Source of the DNA: Glutamicibacter soli
Lineage (GTDB): Bacteria; Actinomycetota; Actinomycetes; Actinomycetales; Micrococcaceae
Assembly (NCBI RefSeq): GCF_003309065.1
Contig: NZ_POAF01000004.1
Span: 124,001-188,000, forward strand
Reading direction: 5' to 3'
Length of the DNA stretch: 64,000 nucleotides
Positions 34,877 through 43,739 of this stretch are shown here, piece after piece. Below the pieces are notes generated by a model. It did no database searches and had not been told where the DNA came from. It saw only the letters and a program-made list of their open reading frames with translations. Position numbers and translations under genes: made by a program. The number at the start of each line of letters is the position of its first letter. The first letter of the stretch is position 1.

Positions 34877-36081
34877 GCGATGCTCCTGGAGACCAGCGAA
34901 TCTACGATGTACTCGGCGATGGCCAGGGAGCTGGTGGCGCCGGGAGACGGCGCATTGCGGATATGCGTGGCATGATCGCGGTAGTCGATGGCGAAGTCGT
35001 CCAGCAGCTTGCCGTCGGCGTCCATGGCCTGCGCCCGGATGCCGCGGGTGAGGCGGGTCGCCTTGGCTCCTTCCAGCGACGGAACGTACTTCGCAGCTTC
35101 CCTGAGGAAAAACTGTTCCGAGACCACGGTGCGGATCTCGCGGACAGCCGTGGGCAAGTTCCGCGACGCGAACTTCCAGAAACCAGGGTTGGCCATGACC
35201 TCCCCGAGATCCTTGAAATCCAGTCCCAGGCCGTGGTACTTCTCCCGCGACAGGGAGAGGAAGGCATTGGGTCCGACCATCATCTGGCCATCCACGCGCT
35301 TGGTCAGGTGGACGCCGAGGAAAGGGTATTTCGGATCCGGGACCGGATAGACGAGCCCGTTGAGGATGGTGCGGTAGCTTTCCTCCAACTGGAAATACTG
35401 GCCGAAAAACGGCACAACACTGGGCTGGGCGTTGGCCCCGGAACCGCGGGCCAGCCGGTCGGACTGGGATCCTGCGCACACGATGACGTGGTCTGCAAGG
35501 AACTGCCCGGTGCTGGTATGAAGGCGCACCCCGGTGGCTAGTTCCTCGATACGCTCGACGGCGCAGCCGAAACGCACTTCTCCGCCTGCCAGCCGCACTT
35601 CGTCGAGCAGGGCTTCGGTCACCGCGGCATAGCTGATGATCGCCGTACCTGGGGAGTGCAGGGCCATCCGCCCCACCGCGTTGGGTTCGATGTCTTTGAT
35701 GCCATCCGGACCGAGCATCCCCACCCCGGGAACACCGTTGGCTTGCGCCCGTTCGAAGATGTTCTTCAGCCGCTGTTCCTCGTCGGCTTCCAGCGCCACC
35801 ACCAATTTGCCGCATTGCTCATAGGGAAGAGACCTGGCCTGGGCAAGGTCTTGGAGCAGTTCAACGCCGCGTCGGCACAGCTTGGCCTTGAGGCCTCCCG
35901 GCTCGTAGTAGAGCCCGGCGTGGACTACCCCGGAGTTGTGCCCCGTCTGGTGCCCGGCTGCCGCCTGTTCCTTCTCCACGACGGTGACGCTCGATCCGGG
36001 ATATCTGGCCAGCAGCTCCCGGGCCACCGCGGCGCCGATGATCCCGGCACCTACCACTGCAAACGACTTGGCTTGGGGCAT
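34873..36081 (-). CDS. lhgO: L-2-hydroxyglutarate oxidase
   Basis: 402 residues from the ATG at 36081 (MPQAKSFAVVGAGIIGAAVAREL), chosen because the FAD motif begins there; the frame is open 105 bases further up. The DAO-fold FAD motif GAGIIGAAVARELLARYPG, then EKEQAAAGHQTGHNSGVVHAGLYY, the latter a hallmark of LhgO/L2HGDH enzymes, and near the end LTRGIRAQAMDADGKLLDDF with the second FAD segment NAPSPGATSSLAIAEYI. It oxidises L-2-hydroxyglutarate to 2-oxoglutarate, passing electrons to the quinone pool or O2. Single gene, overlapping the convergent gene at its 3' end. Confidence 0.92.
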   Translation of the reverse strand: MPQAKSFAVVGAGIIGAAVARELLARYPGSSVTVVEKEQAAAGHQTGHNSGVVHAGLYYEPGGLKAKLCRRGVELLQDLAQARSLPYEQCGKLVVALEADEEQRLKNIFERAQANGVPGVGMLGPDGIKDIEPNAVGRMALHSPGTAIISYAAVTEALLDEVRLAGGEVRFGCAVERIEELATGVRLHTSTGQFLADHVIVCAGSQSDRLARGSGANAQPSVVPFFGQYFQLEESYRTILNGLVYPVPDPKYPFLGVHLTKRVDGQMMVGPNAFLSLSREKYHGLGLDFKDLGEVMANPGFWKFASRNLPTAVREIRTVVSEQFFLREAAKYVPSLEGAKATRLTRGIRAQAMDADGKLLDDFAIDYRDHATHIRNAPSPGATSSLAIAEYIVDSLVSRSIA

Positions 36082-36261
36082 TGCGGGTCCTAACGTCGGG
36101 CAGCGCGGAAGATCACGGGAACATCTGGAAACGCTACCGATGAACGGCTTGCGAAACAATTGAATTACGCCAGCCTTTTCAGTCATTTCAGACGCGCAGT
36201 TTCTGCGCCCGTTGATTGGCGCTCACCGGATGTTTACCCGGGGCTGATTCGATCAAGCACT

Positions 36262-38328
36262 ATGAGTTCGTTTGCCGCCCCGATCAGAAACTTCCGGCCC
36301 GAAATCCAGGCGTTGCGCGCACTGGCGGTCCTGCTGGTGGTGGTCTACCATCTGGAACCGCGGATCCTGCCCGGCGGGTATATCGGGGTGGATATTTTCC
36401 TTGTCATCTCCGGGTTCCTCATCACTTCCCATCTGCTCCGCGAAGCCGACCGCACCGGCCGCATCGACCTGCTGTCCTTTTACGCCGGGCGGGTGCGGCG
36501 AATCCTGCCTGCGGCGCTGCTGGTGATCGTGGTGGTCGTGGCGGGAACGCTGCTGCTCCTGCCCAGCACCTTGTGGGAATCGCTCGGCATCCAGGCCGTA
36601 GCCTCCGCCCTGTCGGTGCAGAACTGGGTGCTGGCCGCGTCGTCGGTGGACTATCTCGCAGCCGAGGAAGCCCCGAGCGCGCTGCAGCACTTCTGGTCTC
36701 TGGGTGTGGAGGAGCAGTTCTATCTTTTCTGGCCGCTGCTGGTGGTGGCCGCCTTTGCCGGACCGCTTCGCCGCTGGAGAACCAGCGCCTTGTGGATCGG
36801 TTTCTCGGCCACCGCGCTGGCTTCGCTGGCCTATTCGGCCTATTTGGGTTTCTCAGGTGATCCCAGCGGATATTTTGTCACCACCACCCGGGTCTGGGAA
36901 CTGGCGGCTGGCGGTCTGCTGGCCCTGGTTGCCGCACAGCGGGCGCAAACCGGACGGCGGATTCTGGAAGGAATTCCCGCCGTGCTGCGCAATGTCCTGG
37001 TGCTTTTTGCGCTGGCCGCGCTGGCCGGCGCGGCATTCACATACAGCGGGGATATCGTTTTCCCCGGTGTTGCCGCCCTGGTCCCGGTCCTCTCCACGGT
37101 GCTGATCATCGCCGCGGAGCGCACCGAAGGACTGCTGTCGCTGCACCCGGTGGTGGACAGCGGACCGATCCAGTGGGTCGGCGCAGTGTCCTATTCCCTG
37201 TACCTGTGGCACTGGCCGTTGATCGTCTTTGCCGCGCAGCTTACCGGCGGTGATCCCGGCCCGCTGGAATCCGTGGGCCTGCTTGCCCTGTCGCTGCTTT
37301 TGGCGCAGCTCAGCTTCCGCTATGTCGAGAATCCGGTGCGCCGCTGGCCGACCTTGTCGCGCGGAGCCGGCCGCACCGTGCTGGCCGGGGCAGCTGCCGT
37401 AGGTCTTGTCGCGACGCTGGGATTCGTCCCGCAGCAGGCGCAGTCCGCCCTCGCTGAGAAGCAGAACAAGCAGGCGGCCGAACTGACCAGCAACCCGCCT
37501 CCCGGTTTCGGCGCCGCCTCGCTGGCGCAGGGCATGCCGGCCTATCTGGGCGAGAACCGTCAGATTGTTCCCACGCTCAGCGAAGCCAGCGGTGATTTTC
37601 CGCAGCTCGGGGACTGCGTGCAAAAACCCCAGTCCACGCAGGCCAAGGAATGCGAATTCGGCAACCCGTCAGCAAAGACCACCATTGCGCTGGTCGGCGA
37701 TTCGCACGCCACGCACTGGTACCAGGCCGTGCAGGCGCTGGCTGATGCCAACGACTGGAAGCTGGTTACCTATCTGAAGGACTCCTGCCCGTTCTCCAAG
37801 GCGCAGCGCACAGCGGAAGCCGACGGGTCGATTTCCTGCAGCGAGGCGAACAGGGAAACCGCGCGGCGTTTGGCCGAGCGCGGCGACATCGACGTGGTGC
37901 TGACTGCCAATTGGGCCGAACCGTCCTACACTTCGGACGCTGCACGGGGATTTGCCGAGGCCTGGTCAGAGCTCGAAGATGCGGGGATTGACGTCATCTC
38001 GCTGGTGGACACACCCCGTCCGGCGCTCAAAGGCTACGCCAGGGACTGCCTGGCCGAGAATCCCGAGAATCCCCAACGGTGCGTCACCCCGCGGGACAAG
38101 GCCCTGCCGCCGGGGGATGTCACCGGAGAAGCAGGGAAGCTGGAGCCGCGTGTGCAGGTCCTGGATCTCACCGATCAATTCTGCACCGAGGAAACCTGCC
38201 CGTCGCTCGTGGGCAACGTTCTGGTGTACCGGGACAAGCACCATGTCTCAGACACCTACATGCGCACCCTTGCCCCGGACTTCATCAACCGGATCCAACC
38301 GCTGATCGACCGCGACCTGGAGGGCTAA
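36262..38328 (+). CDS. Acyltransferase-3 membrane protein with SGNH domain (OafA-like)
   Basis: 688 residues. Residues 8-375 are an acyltransferase-3 domain with about ten or eleven membrane helices: RPEIQALRALAVLLVVVYHL with the catalytic His, GGYIGVDIFLVISGFLIT and HFWSLGVEEQFYLFWPLL. After an extracellular linker comes an SGNH esterase-like domain: block I IALVGDSHATHWYQAV (Ser), block II/III VVLTANWAEPSY, and the terminal VYRDKHHVSDTYMRTLAP with the Asp-x-x-His pair. Such fusions O-acetylate cell-surface glycans, moving acetyl groups across the membrane. Start at 36262, where homology begins. Single gene, just upstream of the rpsF leader. Confidence 0.9.
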   Translation: MSSFAAPIRNFRPEIQALRALAVLLVVVYHLEPRILPGGYIGVDIFLVISGFLITSHLLREADRTGRIDLLSFYAGRVRRILPAALLVIVVVVAGTLLLLPSTLWESLGIQAVASALSVQNWVLAASSVDYLAAEEAPSALQHFWSLGVEEQFYLFWPLLVVAAFAGPLRRWRTSALWIGFSATALASLAYSAYLGFSGDPSGYFVTTTRVWELAAGGLLALVAAQRAQTGRRILEGIPAVLRNVLVLFALAALAGAAFTYSGDIVFPGVAALVPVLSTVLIIAAERTEGLLSLHPVVDSGPIQWVGAVSYSLYLWHWPLIVFAAQLTGGDPGPLESVGLLALSLLLAQLSFRYVENPVRRWPTLSRGAGRTVLAGAAAVGLVATLGFVPQQAQSALAEKQNKQAAELTSNPPPGFGAASLAQGMPAYLGENRQIVPTLSEASGDFPQLGDCVQKPQSTQAKECEFGNPSAKTTIALVGDSHATHWYQAVQALADANDWKLVTYLKDSCPFSKAQRTAEADGSISCSEANRETARRLAERGDIDVVLTANWAEPSYTSDAARGFAEAWSELEDAGIDVISLVDTPRPALKGYARDCLAENPENPQRCVTPRDKALPPGDVTGEAGKLEPRVQVLDLTDQFCTEETCPSLVGNVLVYRDKHHVSDTYMRTLAPDFINRIQPLIDRDLEG

Positions 38329-38526
38329 TACAGGTACGGGTCGCGAGCGCGGAGCGCATTTCATGATCTGCGACACCTTGACTACTACAAGGCGGGCACC
38401 CTCGGGTAAGCTTGGAAGGTCTGTGCTACCGCACGCCCGAAACTTGGGTGTGTCCGGCTCAGGCAACGCAAGAACCTCCTGTTGCGGAAAGGCCGCGACC
38501 GTTTAGCCCAAAGGAGGTGGGTTCAC

Positions 38527-38823
38527 ATGCGTGCTTATGAACTTATGGTCCTCATCGATCCAGAGGTCGATGACCGCACCGTAGAGCCAACCATCGAGAA
38601 GTACCTCGAGGTTGTTCGCTCCCACGGTGGCACCATCGACAAGGTTGATGTCTGGGGTCGTCGCAAGATGGCTTACGAGATCAAGAAGAAGGCAGAAGCC
38701 ACCTACATCGTGGTGAACTACACCGCAGATCCAGCTACTTCGGCTGAGCTTGAGCGTCAGCTCAAGATCAACGAACTGATCCTGCGCCACAAGGTCACCC
38801 GTCCGGAAGAGGCTCGCGTTTAA
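38527..38823 (+). CDS. rpsF: 30S ribosomal protein S6
   Basis: 98 residues, [20 protein letters not shown] through [12 protein letters not shown], the usual length and sequence of bS6. A strong SD (AAAGGAGGTGG) precedes the ATG. It heads the conserved rpsF-ssb-rpsR-rplI operon; S6 pairs with S18, encoded two genes downstream, on the 30S platform. The roughly 200-base leader likely holds the promoter, but I could not place convincing -35 and -10 boxes. Confidence 0.97.
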   Translation: MRAYELMVLIDPEVDDRTVEPTIEKYLEVVRSHGGTIDKVDVWGRRKMAYEIKKKAEATYIVVNYTADPATSAELERQLKINELILRHKVTRPEEARV

Positions 38824-38878
38824 TTACGCAAGTACTTCCGTCGTAGGACAAACGTTCAAACTTTTCTAAGGAGAGTCA

Positions 38879-39439
38879 ATGGCAGGCGAGACTGTTATTA
38901 CCGTTATCGGAAACCTGACCGCCGATCCGGAGCTGCGTTTCACGCCGTCCGGCTCAGCCGTAGCGAACTTCACGATCGCTTCGACTCCTCGCACCTTTGA
39001 CCGCCAGACCAATGAATGGAAGGACGGGGAAGCCCTGTTCTTGCGTGCATCGGTATGGCGCGAGGCTGCAGAGAACGTTGCAGAAACGCTGACCAAGGGC
39101 ATGCGCGTCATCGCCCAGGGTCGTTTGCGCTCGCGTTCTTACGACACCAAGGAAGGCGAACGTCGCACCGTTATGGAGCTCGAGGTCGATGAAATCGGCC
39201 CGTCGCTCCGCTTTGCGTCCGCCAAGGTAACCCGCACCCAGCGCTCCGGCGGTGGCGGCGGCGGATTTGGCGGTGGAGGCTTCTCCAACGCACCACAGCA
39301 AAATGCACCACAGCAGCCGCAGCAACAGCAGCCGCAGCAGGGTGGTGGCTGGAACGCTCCAGCCAACGACCCGTGGAGCACTGGCGGAAACAACGGTGGC
39401 GGCTGGGGCAACCCGGGCAACGACGAACCGCCTTTCTAA
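38879..39439 (+). CDS. ssb: Single-stranded DNA-binding protein
   Basis: 186 residues. The OB fold occupies residues 1-115 ([20 protein letters not shown], then [28 protein letters not shown]). A flexible Gly/Gln/Pro-rich linker follows ([14 protein letters not shown] and a [10 protein letters not shown] stretch), ending in the acidic tip NDEPPF that docks partner proteins. It coats single-stranded DNA during replication and repair. Good SD (AAGGAG). Second gene of the ribosomal operon. Confidence 0.96.
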   Translation: MAGETVITVIGNLTADPELRFTPSGSAVANFTIASTPRTFDRQTNEWKDGEALFLRASVWREAAENVAETLTKGMRVIAQGRLRSRSYDTKEGERRTVMELEVDEIGPSLRFASAKVTRTQRSGGGGGGFGGGGFSNAPQQNAPQQPQQQQPQQGGGWNAPANDPWSTGGNNGGGWGNPGNDEPPF

Positions 39440-39501
39440 CCACTATTTATTCACCATCCCGCAGAATAATCTGCGGGCTCCCAAACTAAAGGAGCTCCAC
39501 G

Positions 39502-39741
39502 ATGGCTAAGGCTGAAATCCGTAAGCCCAAACCAAAGTCCAACCCCTTGAAGGCCGCTGACATCACCGTCATCGACTACAAGGACACCGCATTGCTGCGC
39601 AAGTTCATCTCCGATCGCGGTAAGATCCGCGCTCGTCGTGTGACCGGCGTTTCCGTGCAGGAACAGCGCAAGATCGCACAGGCAATCAAGAACGCACGTG
39701 AAGTTGCCCTGCTGCCTTACTCCGGCGCTGGCCGAGGCTAA
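39502..39741 (+). CDS. rpsR: 30S ribosomal protein S18
   Basis: 79 residues with the bS18 core [19 protein letters not shown] and [28 protein letters not shown]. It binds S6 and 16S rRNA. No zinc-ribbon CxxC motif is present; this could be the zinc-independent form or the normal actinobacterial copy. Confidence 0.95.
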   Translation: MAKAEIRKPKPKSNPLKAADITVIDYKDTALLRKFISDRGKIRARRVTGVSVQEQRKIAQAIKNAREVALLPYSGAGRG

Positions 39742-39759
39742 GGAAGAAGGGATAGCAAA

Positions 39760-40218
39760 ATGGCAAAGATCATTCTGACTCACGAAGTATCCGGTCTCGG
39801 TGCTGCTGGCGATATTGTCGAGGTAAAGAACGGCTACGCCCGTAACTACCTGCTGCCACGCGGTTTCGCAATCGTTTGGACCCAGGGTGGTGAGAAGCAG
39901 GTTGATTCCATCAAGGCTGCTCGCGCTGCTCGCGCCGTTGCAAACCTTGAGGAAGCTCAGGCTCTTGCAGCATCGCTGAAGTCCCAGCCGGTCAAGGTTA
40001 CCGTCAAGGCTGGCGCCAACGGCCGCCTGTTCGGCACCGTGAAGACCGCAGACATTGCTGCTGCTGTTGCAAACGCTGGTCTGGGCAAGATCGACAAGCG
40101 CAACATTGAGGTCAGCGACCACATCAAGTCGACTGGCAACTACACCGCAACCGTTCGCGTTCACGAGGACGTTGTTGCAAACCTGCGCCTGCAGGTTGTT
40201 GCTGCTGCAAAGAAGTAA
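39760..40218 (+). CDS. rplI: 50S ribosomal protein L9
   Basis: About 150 residues: N-terminal rRNA-binding domain with [35 protein letters not shown], a long connecting helix ([20 protein letters not shown]) and a C-terminal domain ([18 protein letters not shown]). It is 18 bases after rpsR. In most relatives dnaB follows closely; here pyridoxal kinase and then 18 kb of other genes lie between. Confidence 0.96.
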   Translation: MAKIILTHEVSGLGAAGDIVEVKNGYARNYLLPRGFAIVWTQGGEKQVDSIKAARAARAVANLEEAQALAASLKSQPVKVTVKAGANGRLFGTVKTADIAAAVANAGLGKIDKRNIEVSDHIKSTGNYTATVRVHEDVVANLRLQVVAAAKK

Positions 40219-40243
40219 GTCCTCCAGACCTGCTTCCTGTCCG

Positions 40244-40283
40244 ACGGGTGGGGCACTCTCCGCGAGGGGAGCGCGCCACCCGT
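40244..40283 (+). terminator. Probable terminator of the ribosomal operon
   Basis: ACGGGTGG (40244-40251) pairs with CCACCCGT (40276-40283), with an inner CTCTCC/GGGGAG pairing. The T tract is poor. Confidence 0.5.
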
Positions 40284-40338
40284 TGGCGTTTAATCAAAGC
40301 ACTCCGAAAGAACGGCAGGGGCTCCCTCTCGTTAAGAT

Positions 40339-41187
40339 ATGGGTGTGGAACAACAGGATGAAAACAGCGCATTGTCGCGTGAACGGTGGGAACTGGATTC
40401 CTGCCCGGTGGATATCATTGCCATCGGATCCCAAGTGGTTTACGGCACGGTCGGCCTGAGCGCTTCGGTGCCGGTGTTGACGGAGCGCGGCCTGAAGGTC
40501 GCGGCGCTGCCCACCGCCATGCTCAGCAACCTGCCGCACTACCCGCAGGTGCACGCCGCCGACCTGTCGGGCCCATGGGTTGCGGACGCGCTGCATGACC
40601 TCACCGCGCTCGGCATCGCAGATGAGGTCTCCACCGTCTACACCGGGTACTTCGCCGGCCCGGCCCAGGTGGTCGCCGTAGCCAGCTGGCTTCGCATGCT
40701 GCTCGAACGCCGCCCGCAGCTGCGCGTCGTCGTCGATCCCACGCTTGGGGATTACGACGTGGGCGCCTACACCGATCCCGAGGTCGCCGCTGCCCTGCGC
40801 AAGGAGCTGCTCCCGCTGGCTACCGGGATCGTTCCCAACCTCTTTGAACTGCAGCACCTGCTTGAAAGCCCCCCGGCGCGCGAGCAACCCGTCGACCAGA
40901 TCATCAAGGACGCGCGCCGTCTGCTGTCCGGACGTTGCCAATGGGTGGTTGCCAGCGGCTTGGAGGGGCAGGATAGGCAGCACGGCGAGGATCTCGTCGT
41001 GACAGCAGATGAGGCCGCCGGCATCGGCTACGAGCGCCTGGACGTGCGTGTCAAGGGAACCGGGGACGTCATGGCCGCCTCGATCGTGGCAGGGCTGCAC
41101 CAAGGTCTGGGCATCGCCGACGCCGTGGAACAAGCCGGATCCGCAGTACGCCGACGGCTCGAAGCGCGCCGAATCGGCCGTATTTAG
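40339..41187 (+). CDS. pdxY: Pyridoxal kinase (PdxY type)
   Basis: 282 residues of the ribokinase-like fold. VDIIAIGSQVVYGTVGLSASVPVL is the typical N-terminus of PdxY, with the substrate Ser and Val; then VVDPTLGDYDVGAYTDPEV, GIVPNLFELQHLLE and the anion-hole motif VKGTGDVMAASIVAGLHQG, where Asp is the catalytic base. It phosphorylates pyridoxal with ATP to make PLP. No SD is visible and TTAAGAT sits right before the ATG, so the mRNA may be nearly leaderless. Single gene. Confidence 0.9.
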   Translation: MGVEQQDENSALSRERWELDSCPVDIIAIGSQVVYGTVGLSASVPVLTERGLKVAALPTAMLSNLPHYPQVHAADLSGPWVADALHDLTALGIADEVSTVYTGYFAGPAQVVAVASWLRMLLERRPQLRVVVDPTLGDYDVGAYTDPEVAAALRKELLPLATGIVPNLFELQHLLESPPAREQPVDQIIKDARRLLSGRCQWVVASGLEGQDRQHGEDLVVTADEAAGIGYERLDVRVKGTGDVMAASIVAGLHQGLGIADAVEQAGSAVRRRLEARRIGRI

Positions 41188-41316
41188 AAACACGACGGAC
41201 ATCACGGACCATCCTGCCCAGCTGCCGAAGCGAGCAACCGATGGTTCCTCCCGTGGCCTTGTTGATAGTTCGCGTGCATCGAGAAAGCCGAATCTCTTGT
41301 GTACCGTTCTCCCCGA

Positions 41317-41664
41317 ATGATCGAAAATCTGGCTAAGGAATCCCAGAAGAGGCGTGCCAGATTTCCCAAGGATTGCGACGGATATACCTAGCTGGCGCAG
41401 CTTCGCGAAGTGGCAGGTTTGAGCACCAAGGATCTCGTCGGAAGCCCTAAGGTCAGCGCCGACCGGGTCAAGAAACTTGAATCAGGAGATCTGGACCGCG
41501 TCCAGCTGGCAACCCTGCCTCGGCATGCGGAGGCCATCGGCTGCCGCTTGGAGTTGCGCTACGTCGCCGAAGGCACCCCACGCGGCATTCAACTAAGCGG
41601 CTGGTTCGGATGCATCCCAGCGCTGGGACATCTCACGGAGCTGGGCGAGCCAATTGGCACCTGA
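41317..41664 (+). pseudogene. XRE-type (antitoxin-like) regulator with internal stop
   Basis: From the ATG at 41317 the frame reads 24 residues (MIENLAKESQKRRARF) to a TAG at 41389-41391, then continues in the same frame as LAQLREVAGLSTKDLVGSPKVSADRVKKLESGDLDRVQLATLPRHAEAIGCRLELRYVAEG. The whole is a helix-turn-helix protein of the antitoxin type, typical length about 110. One nonsense change splits it. No toxin gene is adjacent. A downstream GTG restart at 41410 would give 84 residues missing the first HTH helix, so I treat it as dead. Confidence 0.7.
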
Positions 41665-41677
41665 ACAACTAAAAAAA

Positions 41678-41723
41678 CATTGCCTGGGCTCCGGATCGCC
41701 AATCATCCGGAGCCCAGGCAATG
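41678..41723. terminator. Strong bidirectional terminator
   Basis: A perfect 19-bp inverted repeat (41678-41696 with 41705-41723) with an 8-base loop. An A7 run on its left gives U's for the leftward transcript, so it mainly serves the SPW-protein gene on the minus strand. Confidence 0.88.
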
Positions 41724-41750
41724 TGAATGCACTGGTCTTTCAAGAGGAAT

Positions 41751-42116
41751 CTAGTGTGCGGTGCTTGAGCCGCCTGTTGCGTGGCGCATTTCCATGGCCG
41801 GGGCCAAGGCCATCAAGCCCGCTGCGATGCCAACGGCACCGCAAATCCATGACACCCATGTGCTCATGGCGTAGCTGGTGAACTGTCCCATCCACGGCGA
41901 GGCAAAAAGCAGTGCACCGGAAATGGCAAGTGCCCATTCCATCGAAACGAGACGCGGCATCGCAACGCTCCACACTGCGGTGACGACCATCAGCAAACCG
42001 AAGACCATCATCAGCGTCATGGATGTTGTCGTTCCATTGAGCCAGATAGATGCGATTGCGGCATACAGACCTGCCGCGACACCGACCCAGTCTTGCCACC
42101 GAGTCCATTTCTTCAT
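41751..42116 (-). CDS. SPW-repeat membrane protein
   Basis: 121 residues from the ATG at 42116. Four membrane helices as two repeats: WQDWVGVAAGLYAAIASIW and LMMVFGLLMVVTAVWSVAM, then LAISGALLFASPWMGQF and SWICGAVGIAAGLMALAP. WQDW and ASPW are the family marks. The role of SPW proteins is unknown; they are common in actinobacteria. The strong terminator lies 27 bases past its stop. The 260 bases to its right hold no supported gene. Confidence 0.82.
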   Translation of the reverse strand: MKKWTRWQDWVGVAAGLYAAIASIWLNGTTTSMTLMMVFGLLMVVTAVWSVAMPRLVSMEWALAISGALLFASPWMGQFTSYAMSTWVSWICGAVGIAAGLMALAPAMEMRHATGGSSTAH

Positions 42117-42378
42117 TTGAATCCGACCTCCAACATGAATTTTCAGAGGGCCCCCGACGGGAGTCACCTTAAATGTAGGAGCGACCCCATGACGGGTCAA
42201 CGGCAATTCGGGGACAAAACGGTAACAGCCAGATTTCCTTAGGAATTTGGCGATTTTCGCACCAAGCGAGCGTCTCGAAGCTCCGGAACTCGGACGTGGC
42301 GACGTTCATGGGCCCATGCCCACACCGGTTCGGCACGCAGTGTACTGCCGTGCCGAACCAGGTGAAGGGGAGCCGGTC

Positions 42379-43020
42379 CTAGACGACCTGCATGGTCGTC
42401 AGACAGGTGGCGTCCTCGGACTCTGCCGTGGAGATGGACTGCGTCGAGGTTTTGCCGCCGGCGGTGATCGTCAGTTCACCGGTGACTCCGCTGGGCAGCC
42501 AGAGACCGACGAAGCCGTTGTCATTGGTTGCCAGCTGCTTGCCGTCCAGGACCTTCGTGCCATCGTTTGTCGTGAAATCGACGATGACGTCAGCATTCTG
42601 CAGCTCCCCGAGGCAGGTGGTGAGACTGTGGAAGTGGCAGTCGTGGGTCTGGCTCTCGTAGGGAGCGACGGAAAGGTAGAATTTGTCCGCAGGCAGCTGC
42701 ATGGCGGCCTGGCGACCGGCTTCGTCGCTGAGCACCAGCTGCCCGGGGCGGACCGAGGCCATCAGATTGGCCGGGCGTTCGGCAACCGGTAGCTGCTCCA
42801 GCTGGTCGATGATCTGCGCCGCGTTCAATCCCTGCAGGCCGAACCGTTCAAGCAGTTCGACTGAATCTGCGGTAGATTCGGCGTCGGACTGGGATGCCGG
42901 AGCAGGTGCTGGGGCCGGTGCCTGCGAGCAGCCGCTGAGCACCATGGCAAGCATGGCCAACGGAGCGGCGAGCCGCACCGCTTGGCGGCTCCAGGCGCTT
43001 GGTTTTTCGGTGGAGTTCAT
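42379..43020 (-). CDS. cueP: CueP-family copper-binding lipoprotein
   Basis: 213 residues. A lipoprotein signal ends at MLAMVLSGC; a Pro/Ala-rich spacer follows. The CueP core is clear: ELLERFGLQGLNAAQIIDQL, then YESQTHDCHFHSLTTCLGEL with the two cysteines and histidines that bind copper, and a late DATCLTTM. CueP of Salmonella is a periplasmic copper carrier; here the lipid anchor keeps it on the outer membrane face. SD GAAGGAAG. Third and last gene of the copper operon, 14 bases after the DUF305 gene. Confidence 0.88.
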   Translation of the reverse strand: MNSTEKPSAWSRQAVRLAAPLAMLAMVLSGCSQAPAPAPAPASQSDAESTADSVELLERFGLQGLNAAQIIDQLEQLPVAERPANLMASVRPGQLVLSDEAGRQAAMQLPADKFYLSVAPYESQTHDCHFHSLTTCLGELQNADVIVDFTTNDGTKVLDGKQLATNDNGFVGLWLPSGVTGELTITAGGKTSTQSISTAESEDATCLTTMQVV

Positions 43021-43034
43021 TGCTTCCTTCGGGC

Positions 43035-43640
43035 TTAGTGTGCGGAAAGCAGATCATTCATCTGCTCAATTTCTGCGGTTTGGGTGTCGACGATGCGCTG
43101 GGCCATGTCCTTGGCTTGGGCGAAACGTCCTTCTGAGAGCTCTTGTTCTGCCATCTCAACGGCACCTTCGTGGTGGGTGATCATCTGCTCCAGATACAGC
43201 GTGGTGCCTTCCTCTGTCGTGGCCTGGCGCAGCTTCTCCAGATTCTCGTCGCTGACCATTCCGTCATCCTCGCCCATCGAATGGGGCTGGTTCGACGGGA
43301 CGTTCCACTGTTCCTGCCAGGTTCGCAGAGTCTGGATTTCTGGGCCCTGAGCCTCCTTGATGTCCTGCGCCAGCTGCTGGATTTCCGGGGCCAGTCCCTG
43401 CTTTGACAGCAGGATGTCGCTCATCTCAATGGCCTGTTCATGGTGTATCACCATCATCGAAGCGAACATTTCGTCGGCCTCGTTCTGCGCGACGTTCACG
43501 GATTCGTTCGAAGGCGGGGCGGCACTCATGTCGTGGGTTGAATGCTCCGCCGGGTCGTTTGGTTCTGGCGCGGAACAGCCTGCCAGGGCCAGCGCAGCCG
43601 CCGCCCCGAGGGCGCTGAGAGTCAGAGGGGTGGACTTCAT
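43035..43640 (-). CDS. DUF305 (CopM-like) metal-binding lipoprotein
   Basis: 201 residues from the ATG at 43640, after CAGGAG. Lipobox LALAGC. The body has two DUF305 repeats with metal-like His/Met pairs: MFASMMVIHHEQAIEMSDIL and LYLEQMITHHEGAVEMAEQEL. DUF305 proteins are ferritin-like helical bundles; CopM of cyanobacteria binds Cu(I) outside the membrane. Flanked by cueP and a DUF6153 gene on the same strand, which supports a copper role. Regulation is not visible; no CsoR or CueR gene is in the window. Confidence 0.88.
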   Translation of the reverse strand: MKSTPLTLSALGAAAALALAGCSAPEPNDPAEHSTHDMSAAPPSNESVNVAQNEADEMFASMMVIHHEQAIEMSDILLSKQGLAPEIQQLAQDIKEAQGPEIQTLRTWQEQWNVPSNQPHSMGEDDGMVSDENLEKLRQATTEEGTTLYLEQMITHHEGAVEMAEQELSEGRFAQAKDMAQRIVDTQTAEIEQMNDLLSAH

Positions 43641-43739
43641 GGAAGATCTCCTGTGTTGTTGTCGAGGGCGCGCAAAACGCGCCGGATTACCGGGAGGCGG
43701 CCAGGGAATCGGCGAAACGCTTCCGGCCGCCACCGGTCA

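Noticed and set aside
34124-35815. Long minus-strand open frame of 563 codons over the XRE, LURP-one and lhgO genes
   Set aside because: It is a frame shadow of high-GC coding DNA: low-complexity, Arg/Gly-rich translation with no motif, while the lhgO frame on the same strand is clearly real.
38329-38526. S6:S18-binding leader or clear sigma70 promoter before rpsF
   Set aside because: TTGACT at 38378 has no -10 box at proper distance, and I could not build the conserved leader fold with confidence by eye.
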